A stretch of 64,000 bases of DNA from Pseudomonas sp. B21-040 (GCF_024748695.1 NZ_CP087176.1:3403501-3467500); one strand, 5' to 3'. Shown: positions 53,508 through 62,110, counted from the stretch's first letter. Notes: generated by a model from the letters alone, not told the origin. Program-made: numbers and translations.

Positions 53508-55055
53508 ATGCAATTTGATTGGTCGTATTTCTTCTCGCTGTTCTCCCTGCCAGACTTCTGGAATGCCTGTATCACGGTCGTCCAGCTCAGTGCCCTGGCC
53601 TGGTTCATTGGCATGCTGCTGGGCTTTCTCCTGGCCACGGCCAAGCTCTCCCAATCGCCCTTCCTGCGTATTCCCGCAGCGGTCTATATCTGGTTTTTCC
53701 GCAGCATCCCGTTGCTGGTGCTGGTGGTCTTCGTCTACAACTTGCCGCAATTATTTCCCGGCAGCGGCCCGATTCTGTCCAACCCCTTCTACTCCGGACT
53801 GTTGGCCCTGGTGGTCACCGAAGCGGCGTACATGGCGGAAATCCATCGTGGTGGTCTGATTTCCGTGGCCAAGGGCCAGAGGGAAGCCGGGCGCGCACTG
53901 GGTGTCGGCCTGTTCGGTATGCAGCGCTTGATCGTGATCCCCCAGGCATTTCGTATTTCGCTGCCCACCTTGATCAATGAATACATCACGGTGGTCAAGC
54001 TGACGTCACTGGTCTCGGTCATCTCCCTGACCGAAATTCTCACGGTCGGCCAACGCCTCTATGCCACTAACTTCCTGGTCATGGAAACCCTGGCGGCGGT
54101 AGGCGTCTACTACGTGCTGATCGTCACCGTGTTCGGCTTTTTCCTGCAGCGCCTGGAGCGCTACCTGGACCTGAACTTCCGCAAGCCGCACACGCTCGAC
54201 GCGGCCACCATCGCCAAGTTCAAGGCCAGCGCCGAAGCGCTACCGGACATTGCGCGCAAAGCCGCCGGCAACAACGCCACCCCAATCCTGCAACTCAAGA
54301 ACATCCAGAAGAGCTACGGCACGCACAAAGTGCTGCTGGGCATCGACCTGAATGTCGAATACGGCCAGGTGGTCTCGATCATTGGCCCATCGGGTTCCGG
54401 CAAGACGTCGCTGATCCGCACGGTCAACGGCCTGGAAACCATCGATACGGGCGACATTCAGTTGTTCGGCGAAACATTCATCGAAGCCTCGGACAAACCC
54501 AACAGCTCTCGTCTGCGCAAAGGCGTGCGGCAAATCGGCATGGTGTTCCAGAACTTCAACCTGTTCCCGCACCGCACCATTCTCGATAACGTCACACTGG
54601 CGCCGCGTTACCACGGCCAACCGGGCGAGCTGAGTGAACATCGCGCTTATGCGCTACTGGACAAAGTCGGCCTGCTGGCCCACGCCCACAAGTACCCGCA
54701 CCAGCTCTCCGGCGGCCAGCAACAGCGCGTGGCGATCGCCCGGGCCCTGGCGATGGAGCCGCAGATCATGCTGTTCGACGAGCCGACCTCGGCCCTCGAC
54801 CCGGAACTGGTCAACGACGTGTTGAACGTGATCCGCGACCTGGCCAAAGAAGGCATGACCATGCTGATCGTGACCCACGAAATGGACTTTGCGATGTCGA
54901 TCTCTGACCGGGTCGTGTTCATGGAGAACGGCAATATCCAACTGGATGCCGCACCTGAAACCATACGACGCGATGCCGAAGGAGAGAGAGTGCGACGCTT
55001 CATGGGCATCGATGCCCAATCGCCAAACCTGTCTGCAACCGTGGATCATGCATGA
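53508..55055 (+). CDS. Amino acid ABC transporter, fused permease and ATP-binding protein
   Basis: This 515-residue fusion has an N-terminal HisM-type permease (residues 1-215; FRSIPLLVLVVFVYN and the EAA loop HRGGLISVAKGQREAGRALG). A linker of about 30 residues follows. The C-terminal GlnQ-type ATPase (from about 260) has Walker A GPSGSGKTS, signature LSGGQQQRVAIARALA, Walker B LFDEPTSALDPE and H-loop THEMDFA. Fused forms occur in several Pseudomonas amino-acid importers. It works with the binding protein upstream, probably as a homodimer. It is followed 46 bases later by the SDR gene. Confidence 0.93.
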   Translation: MQFDWSYFFSLFSLPDFWNACITVVQLSALAWFIGMLLGFLLATAKLSQSPFLRIPAAVYIWFFRSIPLLVLVVFVYNLPQLFPGSGPILSNPFYSGLLALVVTEAAYMAEIHRGGLISVAKGQREAGRALGVGLFGMQRLIVIPQAFRISLPTLINEYITVVKLTSLVSVISLTEILTVGQRLYATNFLVMETLAAVGVYYVLIVTVFGFFLQRLERYLDLNFRKPHTLDAATIAKFKASAEALPDIARKAAGNNATPILQLKNIQKSYGTHKVLLGIDLNVEYGQVVSIIGPSGSGKTSLIRTVNGLETIDTGDIQLFGETFIEASDKPNSSRLRKGVRQIGMVFQNFNLFPHRTILDNVTLAPRYHGQPGELSEHRAYALLDKVGLLAHAHKYPHQLSGGQQQRVAIARALAMEPQIMLFDEPTSALDPELVNDVLNVIRDLAKEGMTMLIVTHEMDFAMSISDRVVFMENGNIQLDAAPETIRRDAEGERVRRFMGIDAQSPNLSATVDHA

Positions 55056-55101
55056 ATAGGCCCCCCCTTTCTTTGAGCTACCTTCTTTCAGGACAACACG
55101 C

Positions 55102-55890
55102 ATGAATCTTGGAATAGCAGGACGCTGGGCGCTGGTATGCGCTGCCAGCAAAGGCCTGGGTAAAGCCTGCGCTCAGGCACTCGTCAGCGAAGGTGTGAAC
55201 GTGGTGATCACCGCACGAGGCGAAGACACGCTGAATGAAACAGCCCGTCAGCTCAGAGCGATCAATCCTCAAGTGACCGTCATCGCCGTAGCCGGAGACA
55301 TTTCAACGCCTGAGGGTCGGGCGGCCGCCCTCGGGGCCCACGAACATTTCGATATTTTGATCAATAACGCGGGAGGCCCTCCTCCCGGGGATTTCCGCGA
55401 ATGGAATCGCGACGCCTGGGTCAAGGCGCTGGATACCAACATGCTCACCCCAATCGAGTTGATCAAGGCCACGGTAGACGGTATGGCCGCTCGCGGATTT
55501 GGCCGAATCATCAACATTACGTCGAGTGCGGTGAAGTCACCTATCGAAAGCCTGGGTTTGTCCAATGGCGCACGCAGCGGGCTGACGGGATTTGTCGCCG
55601 GGCTTGCCCGACAGGACAACATCGCCAGCCGCAATGTGACGATCAACAACCTGCAACCGGGCTCATTCGACACCGATCGACTGCGTGGCAACCTGGTCGC
55701 TGTCGCCCAGGAGTCGGGACAAGACAGTGAGGTATTCCTTGACGAATGCCGCAGCGAAATTCCGGCGAAACGCTTCGGCTCACCCGAGGAATTCGGTGCA
55801 CTTTGCGCCTTCGTTTGCAGCAGCCATGCCGGATACCTCACCGGGCAGAATCTGTTGATTGACGGCGGGGCCATTCGCTCCAGCCAGTAA
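55102..55890 (+). CDS. Short-chain dehydrogenase/reductase
   Basis: This 262-residue SDR has a cofactor-binding loop ALVCAASKGLGKACAQALV (Rossmann G-rich loop variant with A-A-S-K-G-L-G) and NNAGGPPPGDF. The active site is atypical: ITSSAVKSPIES holds the serine, and the usual Tyr-x-x-x-Lys is replaced by LSNGARSGLTGF, with asparagine and arginine. This puts it with the classical-divergent SDRs. It forms the end of the isomerase/oxygenase/ABC cluster and would oxidise or reduce a product of that route. Catalysis needs testing. Confidence 0.85.
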   Translation: MNLGIAGRWALVCAASKGLGKACAQALVSEGVNVVITARGEDTLNETARQLRAINPQVTVIAVAGDISTPEGRAAALGAHEHFDILINNAGGPPPGDFREWNRDAWVKALDTNMLTPIELIKATVDGMAARGFGRIINITSSAVKSPIESLGLSNGARSGLTGFVAGLARQDNIASRNVTINNLQPGSFDTDRLRGNLVAVAQESGQDSEVFLDECRSEIPAKRFGSPEEFGALCAFVCSSHAGYLTGQNLLIDGGAIRSSQ

Positions 55891-56055
55891 TCACGACAGG
55901 CACAATCGGGGCGGTGGCATCAGAGCTTTCGCCATTGCCCCCGCCTCCTCGACTTTCCAGCGCCATCCCTGGCCACAATCCTGCTCATTCTTGAAACAGC
56001 TACTAAGCTGTAACGCGCACGCGACTATTGGGTAGGCCGAGAATTGAGGGTTTCG

Positions 56056-57000
56056 ATGATTGCAAGAAATAAAGCTGTACTGGGATTGGCGGTGTTTTTG
56101 CCGGCCATGCTTGCTCAGGCAGATGACGGCGGTATCAGCTTTTGGTTACCTGGCCAGTTCGGCGCGCTGGCCGCGGCACCCACCAAACCGGGTTGGAGTC
56201 TGCCGCTGATCTACTATCACGTCAGTGCCAGTGACGACAAAAACAATGCCATACCAAGAGGTGGGCGGACCACCTTTGGTCTGGACGCCAAGGCGGATCT
56301 GCTGTTCGCCAGCCCCACGTATACCTTTGCCGAACCGTTACTCGGGGCCCAGGCTGCGATTTCGGTGGTGGCCGCGGTTGGCCGCGACGAGGCCAGTGTC
56401 GACGTTACGCAAGTCGGGCCGCGCGGGCGCGGCTTTTCCGGTGGAACCCAAGACACCCTCAAGGGGGGGAGCGACGTGTATGTGCTGGGCACGATGAAAT
56501 GGAACCATGGCGTTCACAATTTCATGGCCTATAGCATGGGCAACATTCCCGTGGGTGCTTATGACCCCAATCGCCTGGTCAATATTGGCCTGGGACACTC
56601 GGCGCTGGATGCCGGTGGTGGCTACACCTACTTCGACAAAAAGAACGAGTTTTCCGCCGTGGCGGGCATGACCTACAACTGGGAAAACACCGACACAAAC
56701 TATCAAAACGGCATCGACGCGCACCTGGACCTGAGTGCCTCGCACTTCATCACCGATCAGACCCAACTGGGCCTTGTCGGCTACGTTTACCATCAAGTCA
56801 CGGGGGACAGCGGCAGCGGCGCGACACTGGGCGACTTCAAATCCCAGGTCAGTGCCATAGGTCCTCAGGCGGGACACTTCTTCAAAGTCGGTAAAGATCT
56901 CTGGTACGCCAACCTCAAGGGTTACTACGAGTTTGACGCGAAGAATCGCCCAGAGGGCTGGAATACCTGGCTGACCCTGGTTGTTCCGCTGTCGGAATAG
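56056..57000 (+). CDS. Outer-membrane channel, MetA-like phenol degradation family
   Basis: This 314-residue protein has a signal peptide (AVLGLAVFLPAMLAQADDGG) and beta-barrel character, ending TWLTLVVPLSE. It has the family-typical opening ISFWLPGQFGALAAAPTKPGW and a middle with GLGHSALDAGGGYTYFDKKN. Members of the SphA/MetA (phenol_MetA_deg) family are thought to pass hydrophobic or amphipathic compounds through the outer membrane. ATG 56056 has GAGGG eight bases upstream. It lies 165 bases past the SDR gene and may serve that cluster. Confidence 0.8.
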   Translation: MIARNKAVLGLAVFLPAMLAQADDGGISFWLPGQFGALAAAPTKPGWSLPLIYYHVSASDDKNNAIPRGGRTTFGLDAKADLLFASPTYTFAEPLLGAQAAISVVAAVGRDEASVDVTQVGPRGRGFSGGTQDTLKGGSDVYVLGTMKWNHGVHNFMAYSMGNIPVGAYDPNRLVNIGLGHSALDAGGGYTYFDKKNEFSAVAGMTYNWENTDTNYQNGIDAHLDLSASHFITDQTQLGLVGYVYHQVTGDSGSGATLGDFKSQVSAIGPQAGHFFKVGKDLWYANLKGYYEFDAKNRPEGWNTWLTLVVPLSE

Positions 57001-57073
57001 CCGGTGAAACCGTCGTTAAGGGCAAAGGATTGTTGGCGCAGCAGCGCACTGCGTGATCGGGGCCGGCTTCGGC

Positions 57074-58627
57074 CTAGAGCATTTTCTCAATGCCGATCTT
57101 GTCACTGAGCCACGCTTTGAAACTGCGCCACGCGCCGCCAGGCTCCTTATACAAGGTATGCAGGCGGCCGTTGTCCTCAGTGACCCAGACGACTTCGCCG
57201 TTTTCCAGACGAGCCTGGTAACTCACGGCTGGCGACATGCCTTCAAACGCGAGTTCGCGTACGTAGCCGGCCAATTCAGGGCTGTCGACCAGCACCCCGA
57301 CTTCTGTGTTCCAAAGCACAGAACGCGGGTCGAAATTGAAGGACCCGACAAACACCTTCTGTTTGTCCAGGATCATGGCCTTGGTGTGCAAGCTGGAGTC
57401 CGAGCCACCACTGAAGCCAAACGAAGAACCGCGACCGGGGTCATCCGCCTGTCGTCGCAACTCATAGAGCTTCACGCCGTGTTCGAGCAGGGTTTTGCGG
57501 TAAGGCGCATAGCCGCCGTGCACGGCTGGCACATCAGTGGCTTCCAGTGAGTTGGTCAACAGGCGTACATCAGCCCCGGCCTCGGCACGACCCAGGAGGT
57601 AGCGCATGCCCGACTCCTGGGGAACGAAATAGGCCGAGATCAAGATCAGCTCCTTGTCGATGCTATCCAGATCAGGCCGCAGTTGGGTGGCCATCATTAG
57701 CGCGCGGGCCGGTTCGTCATCGGCCAGCACCTTGCTCGGGGCGTCCCACATCGCCTTGCCATGGGCCCAAATCAGCTCCTTGCGCCAATGATCGAGTTGC
57801 GGGTGCGTCCGGTAGGTCATGAGGTGCTCGTACAGGGCCTTGTTTTCGATCCGTGTGCTGTCGAGCGATTGTTCCAGGCGTTGACGGCTCTCGAGCAAGT
57901 CTTCGGGCGTTGGCTTGTTGAGCTGGAAGTCACTGATGGGATGGCTCAGGCTGCTATTCCAGTATTGATCGAAGCTGTGCCCCAACTGCTGGGCGACCGG
58001 GCCGATGCATAGCAGGTCCATGTCGGTGAAGTTGAGATCGGGCTTGGCGTCGAAGTATTCATCCCCCAGGTTGCGTCCGCCAACGATGGCGGCGCTGTTG
58101 TCGGCCAGCCACAGTTTGTTGTGCATGCGCCGGTGCTGCTGCGAAAGATTAAGCAGACGGCCCATGGTTCGGGTCACAAAAGTACTGCGCCCCAGATGCA
58201 AAGGGTTGAAGACACGGATGTAGATGTTCGGGTGCACGGCCAGGGTCGCGATGACTTCTTCCTGACCGTCGCTGGCCGTGTCATCGAGCAATAGGCGTAT
58301 GCGCACGCCTCGATCGGCGGCCGCCAGCATTTCACGCACCAGGGCCCGGGTGCTCAGACCGTTGTGCACGATGTAGTACTGCAGATCGACGCTCTTTTGG
58401 GCGTTGCGGATCAACTCGGCGCGAGCCCGGAACGCTTCACTGCTGTTGGGCAGCAAGCGAAAACCCGAAAGCCCCTGATGTTCGGCGGCCTGAGCCTGGA
58501 TCGAGCGCCCGAAAGCCGAATCGCTGGCGGGTATCGTCTCGCTGAAGTCGTGGGGCATGTGCGTAGTGGTGCAGCCGGCGAGCAGCAGCGGGAAAAACCT
58601 GATGGGGAAGAACCGGAATTTGGACAA
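57074..58627 (-). CDS. Phospholipase D-like lipoprotein (two HKD motifs)
   Basis: This lipoprotein of about 517 residues has a short signal, LSKFRFFPIRFFPLLLAGC, with lipobox LAGC at residue 19. Two PLD catalytic motifs follow: HNKLWLADNSAAIVGGRNLG (about 205) and HTKAMILDKQKVFVGSFNFD (about 425). Both are complete (HxKx4D, then G/S-N). It should hydrolyse or transfer phosphodiester bonds at the envelope, like cardiolipin synthase-type family members. TTG 58627 is chosen as start: GAGG is eight bases upstream and it gives a proper lipoprotein signal, whereas the GTG at 58828 lies in a REP-like element. Confidence 0.85.
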   Translation of the reverse strand: MSKFRFFPIRFFPLLLAGCTTTHMPHDFSETIPASDSAFGRSIQAQAAEHQGLSGFRLLPNSSEAFRARAELIRNAQKSVDLQYYIVHNGLSTRALVREMLAAADRGVRIRLLLDDTASDGQEEVIATLAVHPNIYIRVFNPLHLGRSTFVTRTMGRLLNLSQQHRRMHNKLWLADNSAAIVGGRNLGDEYFDAKPDLNFTDMDLLCIGPVAQQLGHSFDQYWNSSLSHPISDFQLNKPTPEDLLESRQRLEQSLDSTRIENKALYEHLMTYRTHPQLDHWRKELIWAHGKAMWDAPSKVLADDEPARALMMATQLRPDLDSIDKELILISAYFVPQESGMRYLLGRAEAGADVRLLTNSLEATDVPAVHGGYAPYRKTLLEHGVKLYELRRQADDPGRGSSFGFSGGSDSSLHTKAMILDKQKVFVGSFNFDPRSVLWNTEVGVLVDSPELAGYVRELAFEGMSPAVSYQARLENGEVVWVTEDNGRLHTLYKEPGGAWRSFKAWLSDKIGIEKML

Positions 58628-58848
58628 GGGCTCGTCCTCAACCTCGATGGCTGTAGTTTTGACCTCGGAAGCCAGCAACACACGGCAATCTGCACAACTG
58701 ATTCCAGTAAAGCCCGGTTCTAGCGAGGCGTGTCGAAATTTTTGAACGCCCCCCCATTTCAAAAGGCTGGCGTTTGTATGCCCACGTAAAAAAGCAGTGA
58801 CTCGTGGCGAGGGAGCAAGCGCCCCCACCGCCCGTTAAATGTGAACCC
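58628..58848. other. Gap between PLD and nuclease genes, with REP-like element
   Basis: This 221-base region holds the 5' leader of the PLD lipoprotein gene and an imperfect copy of the Pseudomonas REP-bearing sequence listed at 58759-58836. No gene is supported here. Confidence 0.5.
58759..58836. repeat. REP-bearing repeat, copy 1 (degenerate)
   Basis: The core GTGGCGAGGGAGCAAGCGCC is close to the GTGGCGAGGGAGCTTGCTCC class of Pseudomonas REP. With its flank (GGCTGGCGTTTGTATGCCCA and AAAAAAGCAGTGA) it matches about 70 bases at 60029-60108. It sits 13 bases past the nuclease stop. Confidence 0.6.
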
Positions 58849-59721
58849 TCAAGTGCGGCCCACGGAGCCTGTGACGGGTAGATTGCCCAGTAATTTTAGC
58901 CCCGTACTTTTTACGAAAGCGTCATAGTCCATCGGCCTCTCAATACGGGTTTCGGCGTTGGGGAGTATGTAGGCCCAGGCCCGTTTGGACGATGCGTCGT
59001 AAACCAGCTTGAACAGGCGCGTCGGTACCCAGACCTTGTTGTCGCCAATGGTGCTATGGCCTGGGTCAAAGAGCGGGCCGGTAAAGACAAAAACATTGCC
59101 ATCGGCTCGCTTGGCAAACTTCCTGACATCAGACTCAACCTTGCTCCAGATCTTCCGGTTGTTGGTTGGGTCTTGCGGCACCATGTTCGACAGCGCAAAG
59201 GATTGAGCCATTGCATTGGGGTTCGGTGCATCGGCGGCCGGGGATTGATGGCCACGGTCCACAGCCGGGTGTTGGCTACGGTAGTCACTCAACTCTGCCC
59301 GTCCACTCTTGGGAATGCGAGGATCTGGATAGAACTGGTTAGTGCGCTCCTCCCCTTTTGCATCCTGAAGCTGGGCTGCATTAAGACGCTCCACCACCAC
59401 CAGCGGCGTCTTGCTGGTTTGCGAGTACAGCACCGCAAAGTTGTCGGAACACAGGGCCAAGGGGTTCATTGTTGCAGGCACGGAAGCCAGGTTGATTGGT
59501 TTGGCTGCCGGGAACAGATCTGCACAGCCATCGAACGATGCCTGTTTTTGTTTGTTTGAATAAAGGTCCAGTGCCGCGTTCTGACTGATCGAACCCGAGC
59601 GGGATACTGGGTCCTGATGCTGGGTGGGCGGCTTGAGGAGATCCAGCAGGCTGCGGGCTTCTGCCCCGGTGGAAAGCAAAACAAGGGCCGACAGCCCAAC
59701 TGCAATTTTGCGTAGGTACAT
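58849..59721 (-). CDS. Exported DNA/RNA non-specific endonuclease
   Basis: This 290-residue protein has a signal peptide (MYLRKIAVGLSALVLLSTGA) and a NUC-type (beta-beta-alpha metal) nuclease domain. The active motif is AVDRGHQSPAAD (about residue 150) and the metal asparagine lies in ALSNMVPQDPTNNRKIWSK. This family cleaves single- and double-stranded nucleic acids outside the cytoplasm. It starts at ATG 59721, and no immunity partner is visible, so a role in DNA scavenging, not toxin delivery, is more likely. It lies between two copies of a REP-bearing repeat. Confidence 0.88.
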   Translation of the reverse strand: MYLRKIAVGLSALVLLSTGAEARSLLDLLKPPTQHQDPVSRSGSISQNAALDLYSNKQKQASFDGCADLFPAAKPINLASVPATMNPLALCSDNFAVLYSQTSKTPLVVVERLNAAQLQDAKGEERTNQFYPDPRIPKSGRAELSDYRSQHPAVDRGHQSPAADAPNPNAMAQSFALSNMVPQDPTNNRKIWSKVESDVRKFAKRADGNVFVFTGPLFDPGHSTIGDNKVWVPTRLFKLVYDASSKRAWAYILPNAETRIERPMDYDAFVKSTGLKLLGNLPVTGSVGRT

Positions 59722-60143
59722 GCGTTAGATCTTCGAATTGGATTGAGGGGTAAACGTACGGCCAGTCCCGATTCACGGAACCCCGTAGTGGCGGTTGCTG
59801 ATTATGTGGCGATGAGCATGCTTTCACTGTCCTTGGTCAAAATACCGATGCGGAACTGGTCGGCACCGAGCAGTACGACCGCTGACGTTCGTGCGGGGTT
59901 TATTGACCACCACAAATCCCATTAGTGCTGAGTAGCGTTGGCATTCTACTCGTCAGAGCACGTCGAAGATGCGATTGGAATCTTCGGCTGTCCAGAAACA
60001 TCAGTAAATCCGTCTGTTTTTTCGACTTGGCAAAGGACTGGCGTTTTATATGCCGACGAAAAAGCGGTGATGACCTGTGGCGAGGGAGCTTGACCCCTCG
60101 CCAGCGTCTAGCTCAAGACATCGGGTACTGCATCACTGGGGGC
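59722..60143. other. Intergenic region between nuclease and DUF1329 genes
   Basis: This 422-base stretch contains no supported gene. It holds the promoter side of the nuclease gene, a REP-bearing repeat (60029-60108) and AT-richer sequence in its middle. Confidence 0.5.
60029..60108. repeat. REP-bearing repeat, copy 2
   Basis: CTGTGGCGAGGGAGCTTGAC (60075-60094) is followed by CCCTCGCCAG, giving a REP hairpin (GGCGAGGG / CCCTCGCC). The upstream flank CAAAGGACTGGCGTTTTATA and GACGAAAAAGCGGTGA matches copy 1 at 58759. It sits just past the DUF1329 stop codon. Confidence 0.65.
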
Positions 60144-61466
60144 TTAGCGAATACCAGCACCCGCCATGGACTCCGGCACCCACTGCGCCGTCGACAGCGG
60201 TTCGATGTAGTGGATACCGCCATGTGGGCCGACCACGCCATTGATGTTGTAGGTGCCAAGCGACAGGTCGTAAGTCATGAACGGGGTGGCATCCGGGACT
60301 TGCTCGTCGTAGCTCTGGCTGAGGAAAGCGAAGGAGCCACGGTAGAGCTGGCCACTGGTGTTGTACTGATCGGAGGCCACGGCGGCCCAGGTGTCTTCAT
60401 CCAGGTAGAAGCGGCGTTTTTGGTAGATGTGCTTTGCACCGGGCTTGAGGTTGCCCTCCACGACGTAGACCCGGTGTTTTTCCCAGCGGACGAAGTCCGG
60501 GGAAATGTAATTGGGGGTGGTCAGCGATTTGGCATCCCGGGCATAGGTCAGTTTGTAGGTGTTGTAGGGCACGATCATTTCTTGCTTGCCCACCAGCGTC
60601 CAGTCGTACAACTCAAGCGCGCGGGCGGTACCGGGGTTCGGTGTGTCGTAGGCCAGGATCGATATCTGTTTGACCCGGCGCTGGGCCGGCAAGTACTGCC
60701 AGGCACGACCAGGACGTTGCAGCGGGTTGGTGGCGTTCTTGAGCATGACCGACTCACCGGCACGTCGCGCGGGTCCGGTATAAGCCAGCTTCAGCTGGTA
60801 GTAGATGTCGGAGTTGTTGATCGGCTTCGACATGTTCTCGTAAATCGGGAAGGACACGAATGCCTCGCCGGAGACCGCCAGGCTTGCCACACCTGCCGAG
60901 TCGACGCTCCAGGAGTCGTACTTGGAATGGATGTTGACGCCCTGGTAGCGCAGCAGGAAATTCCACATCGCCTCGGCGCCCGATTGCGGGATCGGGAACG
61001 GCACACCGGGCAATACGTTTTCAAAGGCAATCCCACCGTTGAGGGATTTGGCGCCGGTGGCGTTCTTGCGGCTGTTTTCCAGCACTGCCTCTGGCAGTGA
61101 AGCCGTGCGGTGGGTCGGATACACATCGATGCGAAAGTTTGGATAGCGCTTGGCCAATGCGACCGTGGTAGCCGTCAGCATGCTTTTGTACTGATCAACG
61201 TTCTTGCCATCGATCACCAGCAGTGGTGTCTCATCGGCGAAGGGGTTCGGGCGCATGCTGTCACCCGTTTTGAAGCTGGCCGGGGCGGTGGTCAGGCCTC
61301 CGTTGTAGGCCGGAATGGAACCGTCGGCATTGCCAGCCTTTTCGGCGCCTACCAACGTCAGGCTGGTGCCCAGTCGGGCGGCATCCTGAGTGGATACATA
61401 GGCTTGTGCATCGATGGTCAGCGCCATCATGAGTGGCGTAGCCAGCAGACTTTTCACGAATTTCAT
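60144..61466 (-). CDS. Exported DUF1329-domain protein
   Basis: This 440-residue exported protein has a signal peptide (LLATPLMMALTIDAQAYV) and the DUF1329 pattern. It includes SLTLVGAEKAGNADGSIPAY near the start, GGIAFENVLPGVPFPIPQSG and WEKHRVYVVEGNLKPGAKHI. DUF1329 proteins are outer-membrane-linked, LolA/B-like, and usually sit beside a DUF1302 protein in Pseudomonas; none is visible in this window. The function is not established, though aromatic/steroid degradation links are known. It starts at ATG 61466. Confidence 0.88.
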   Translation of the reverse strand: MKFVKSLLATPLMMALTIDAQAYVSTQDAARLGTSLTLVGAEKAGNADGSIPAYNGGLTTAPASFKTGDSMRPNPFADETPLLVIDGKNVDQYKSMLTATTVALAKRYPNFRIDVYPTHRTASLPEAVLENSRKNATGAKSLNGGIAFENVLPGVPFPIPQSGAEAMWNFLLRYQGVNIHSKYDSWSVDSAGVASLAVSGEAFVSFPIYENMSKPINNSDIYYQLKLAYTGPARRAGESVMLKNATNPLQRPGRAWQYLPAQRRVKQISILAYDTPNPGTARALELYDWTLVGKQEMIVPYNTYKLTYARDAKSLTTPNYISPDFVRWEKHRVYVVEGNLKPGAKHIYQKRRFYLDEDTWAAVASDQYNTSGQLYRGSFAFLSQSYDEQVPDATPFMTYDLSLGTYNINGVVGPHGGIHYIEPLSTAQWVPESMAGAGIR

Positions 61467-62036
61467 ATTGTTATTCTCCTGCCTGGCGTACCAGGCATTC
61501 GTGACGCAGGCGGTGCAGTCGCATCCATCGGTTCAAGCGGCGGTAAGTTGTACGGCCCTAATCCAGATATCGGCCCTCCATGGCTTGGCAGTTCCTACAA
61601 ACAGGACTGGAAAAATCATCGCGTTGCACCGGCTAGCAGAGTACCCGCCTCGTTACATTTGCCGTGTCACCGACCCAATCGGCTCAATCGACTTTTCAGC
61701 GCCCATTAAAAAGCCCCCGGCCCGGGAGCGCTTTTCATTTTGCGACAGTCTCTTGGCTATTCATGACAGCGCCTTTTCGAAGTCCTGCAGTCCAATGGCG
61801 TGGGACAAACCCAATCAATATCGACTTACGGTTTTTCGTTCCTTTTGACTGATTTGCAGTCGCGTGAATGCCAAAGGCATGTATCCCTCGCAGGCGACTG
61901 CGTGAAGTCTCAGCCTCCCAACTGAAACCGCGGCGCAGAGCGCTGGCTGTCATCAGTCGAATCGATGTGCGAATAGTCATAAGTGAACGATTGAGCCCGC
62001 TGCCCTTATGGTGACGACTTGGGAGGTGATTCAAAT
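61467..62036. other. Gene-poor region between DUF1329 gene and acnB promoter
   Basis: About 570 bases without a convincing gene. A minus-strand open frame of 103 codons (61735-62046, TTG start, no ribosome site) ends right at an intrinsic-terminator-like hairpin on the same strand (61705-61740). A separate short palindrome (ATGCC TTT GGCAT) lies near 61868-61880. This could mark a small non-coding RNA or a short protein; neither is proven. Confidence 0.4.
61705..61740 (-). terminator. Intrinsic terminator on the minus strand
   Basis: On the minus strand AAAAGC (61735-61730), an inner GC stem and GCTTTTT (61714-61708) form a hairpin ending in a T run. It lies just past the end of the minus-strand open frame above. 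Confidence 0.65.
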
Positions 62037-62047
62037 GTGTCGACAAT
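62037..62047. promoter_or_regulatory. TGTCGACA operator-like site 1 upstream of acnB
   Basis: GTGTCGACAAT contains the perfect palindrome TGTCGACA (62038-62045). It lies just upstream of the -35 box at 62052. The same 11 bases recur at 62100-62110, 63 bases further on. Confidence 0.55.
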
Positions 62048-62051
62048 GCAG

Positions 62052-62080
62052 TTGATTGACCTGCGGATAATCATTATATT
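62052..62080 (+). promoter_or_regulatory. acnB: Sigma-70-type promoter of acnB
   Basis: TTGATT (62052-62057) and TATATT (62075-62080) are separated by exactly 17 bases. This leaves a leader of about 230 bases before the acnB GTG. It is framed by two TGTCGACA sites, one at each side. Confidence 0.65.
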
Positions 62081-62099
62081 CCGGCTCAATCACGAGATA

Positions 62100-62110
62100 G
62101 TGTCGACAAT
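62100..62110. promoter_or_regulatory. TGTCGACA operator-like site 2 downstream of acnB promoter
   Basis: GTGTCGACAAT is identical to site 1. It lies about 20 bases past the -10 box, just downstream of the expected transcript start, suited to block promoter clearance or form a loop with site 1. Confidence 0.55.

Noticed and set aside
59925..61100. 391-codon plus-strand frame opposite the DUF1329 gene
   Set aside because: It is a mirror of the DUF1329 reading frame, with no signal or domain.
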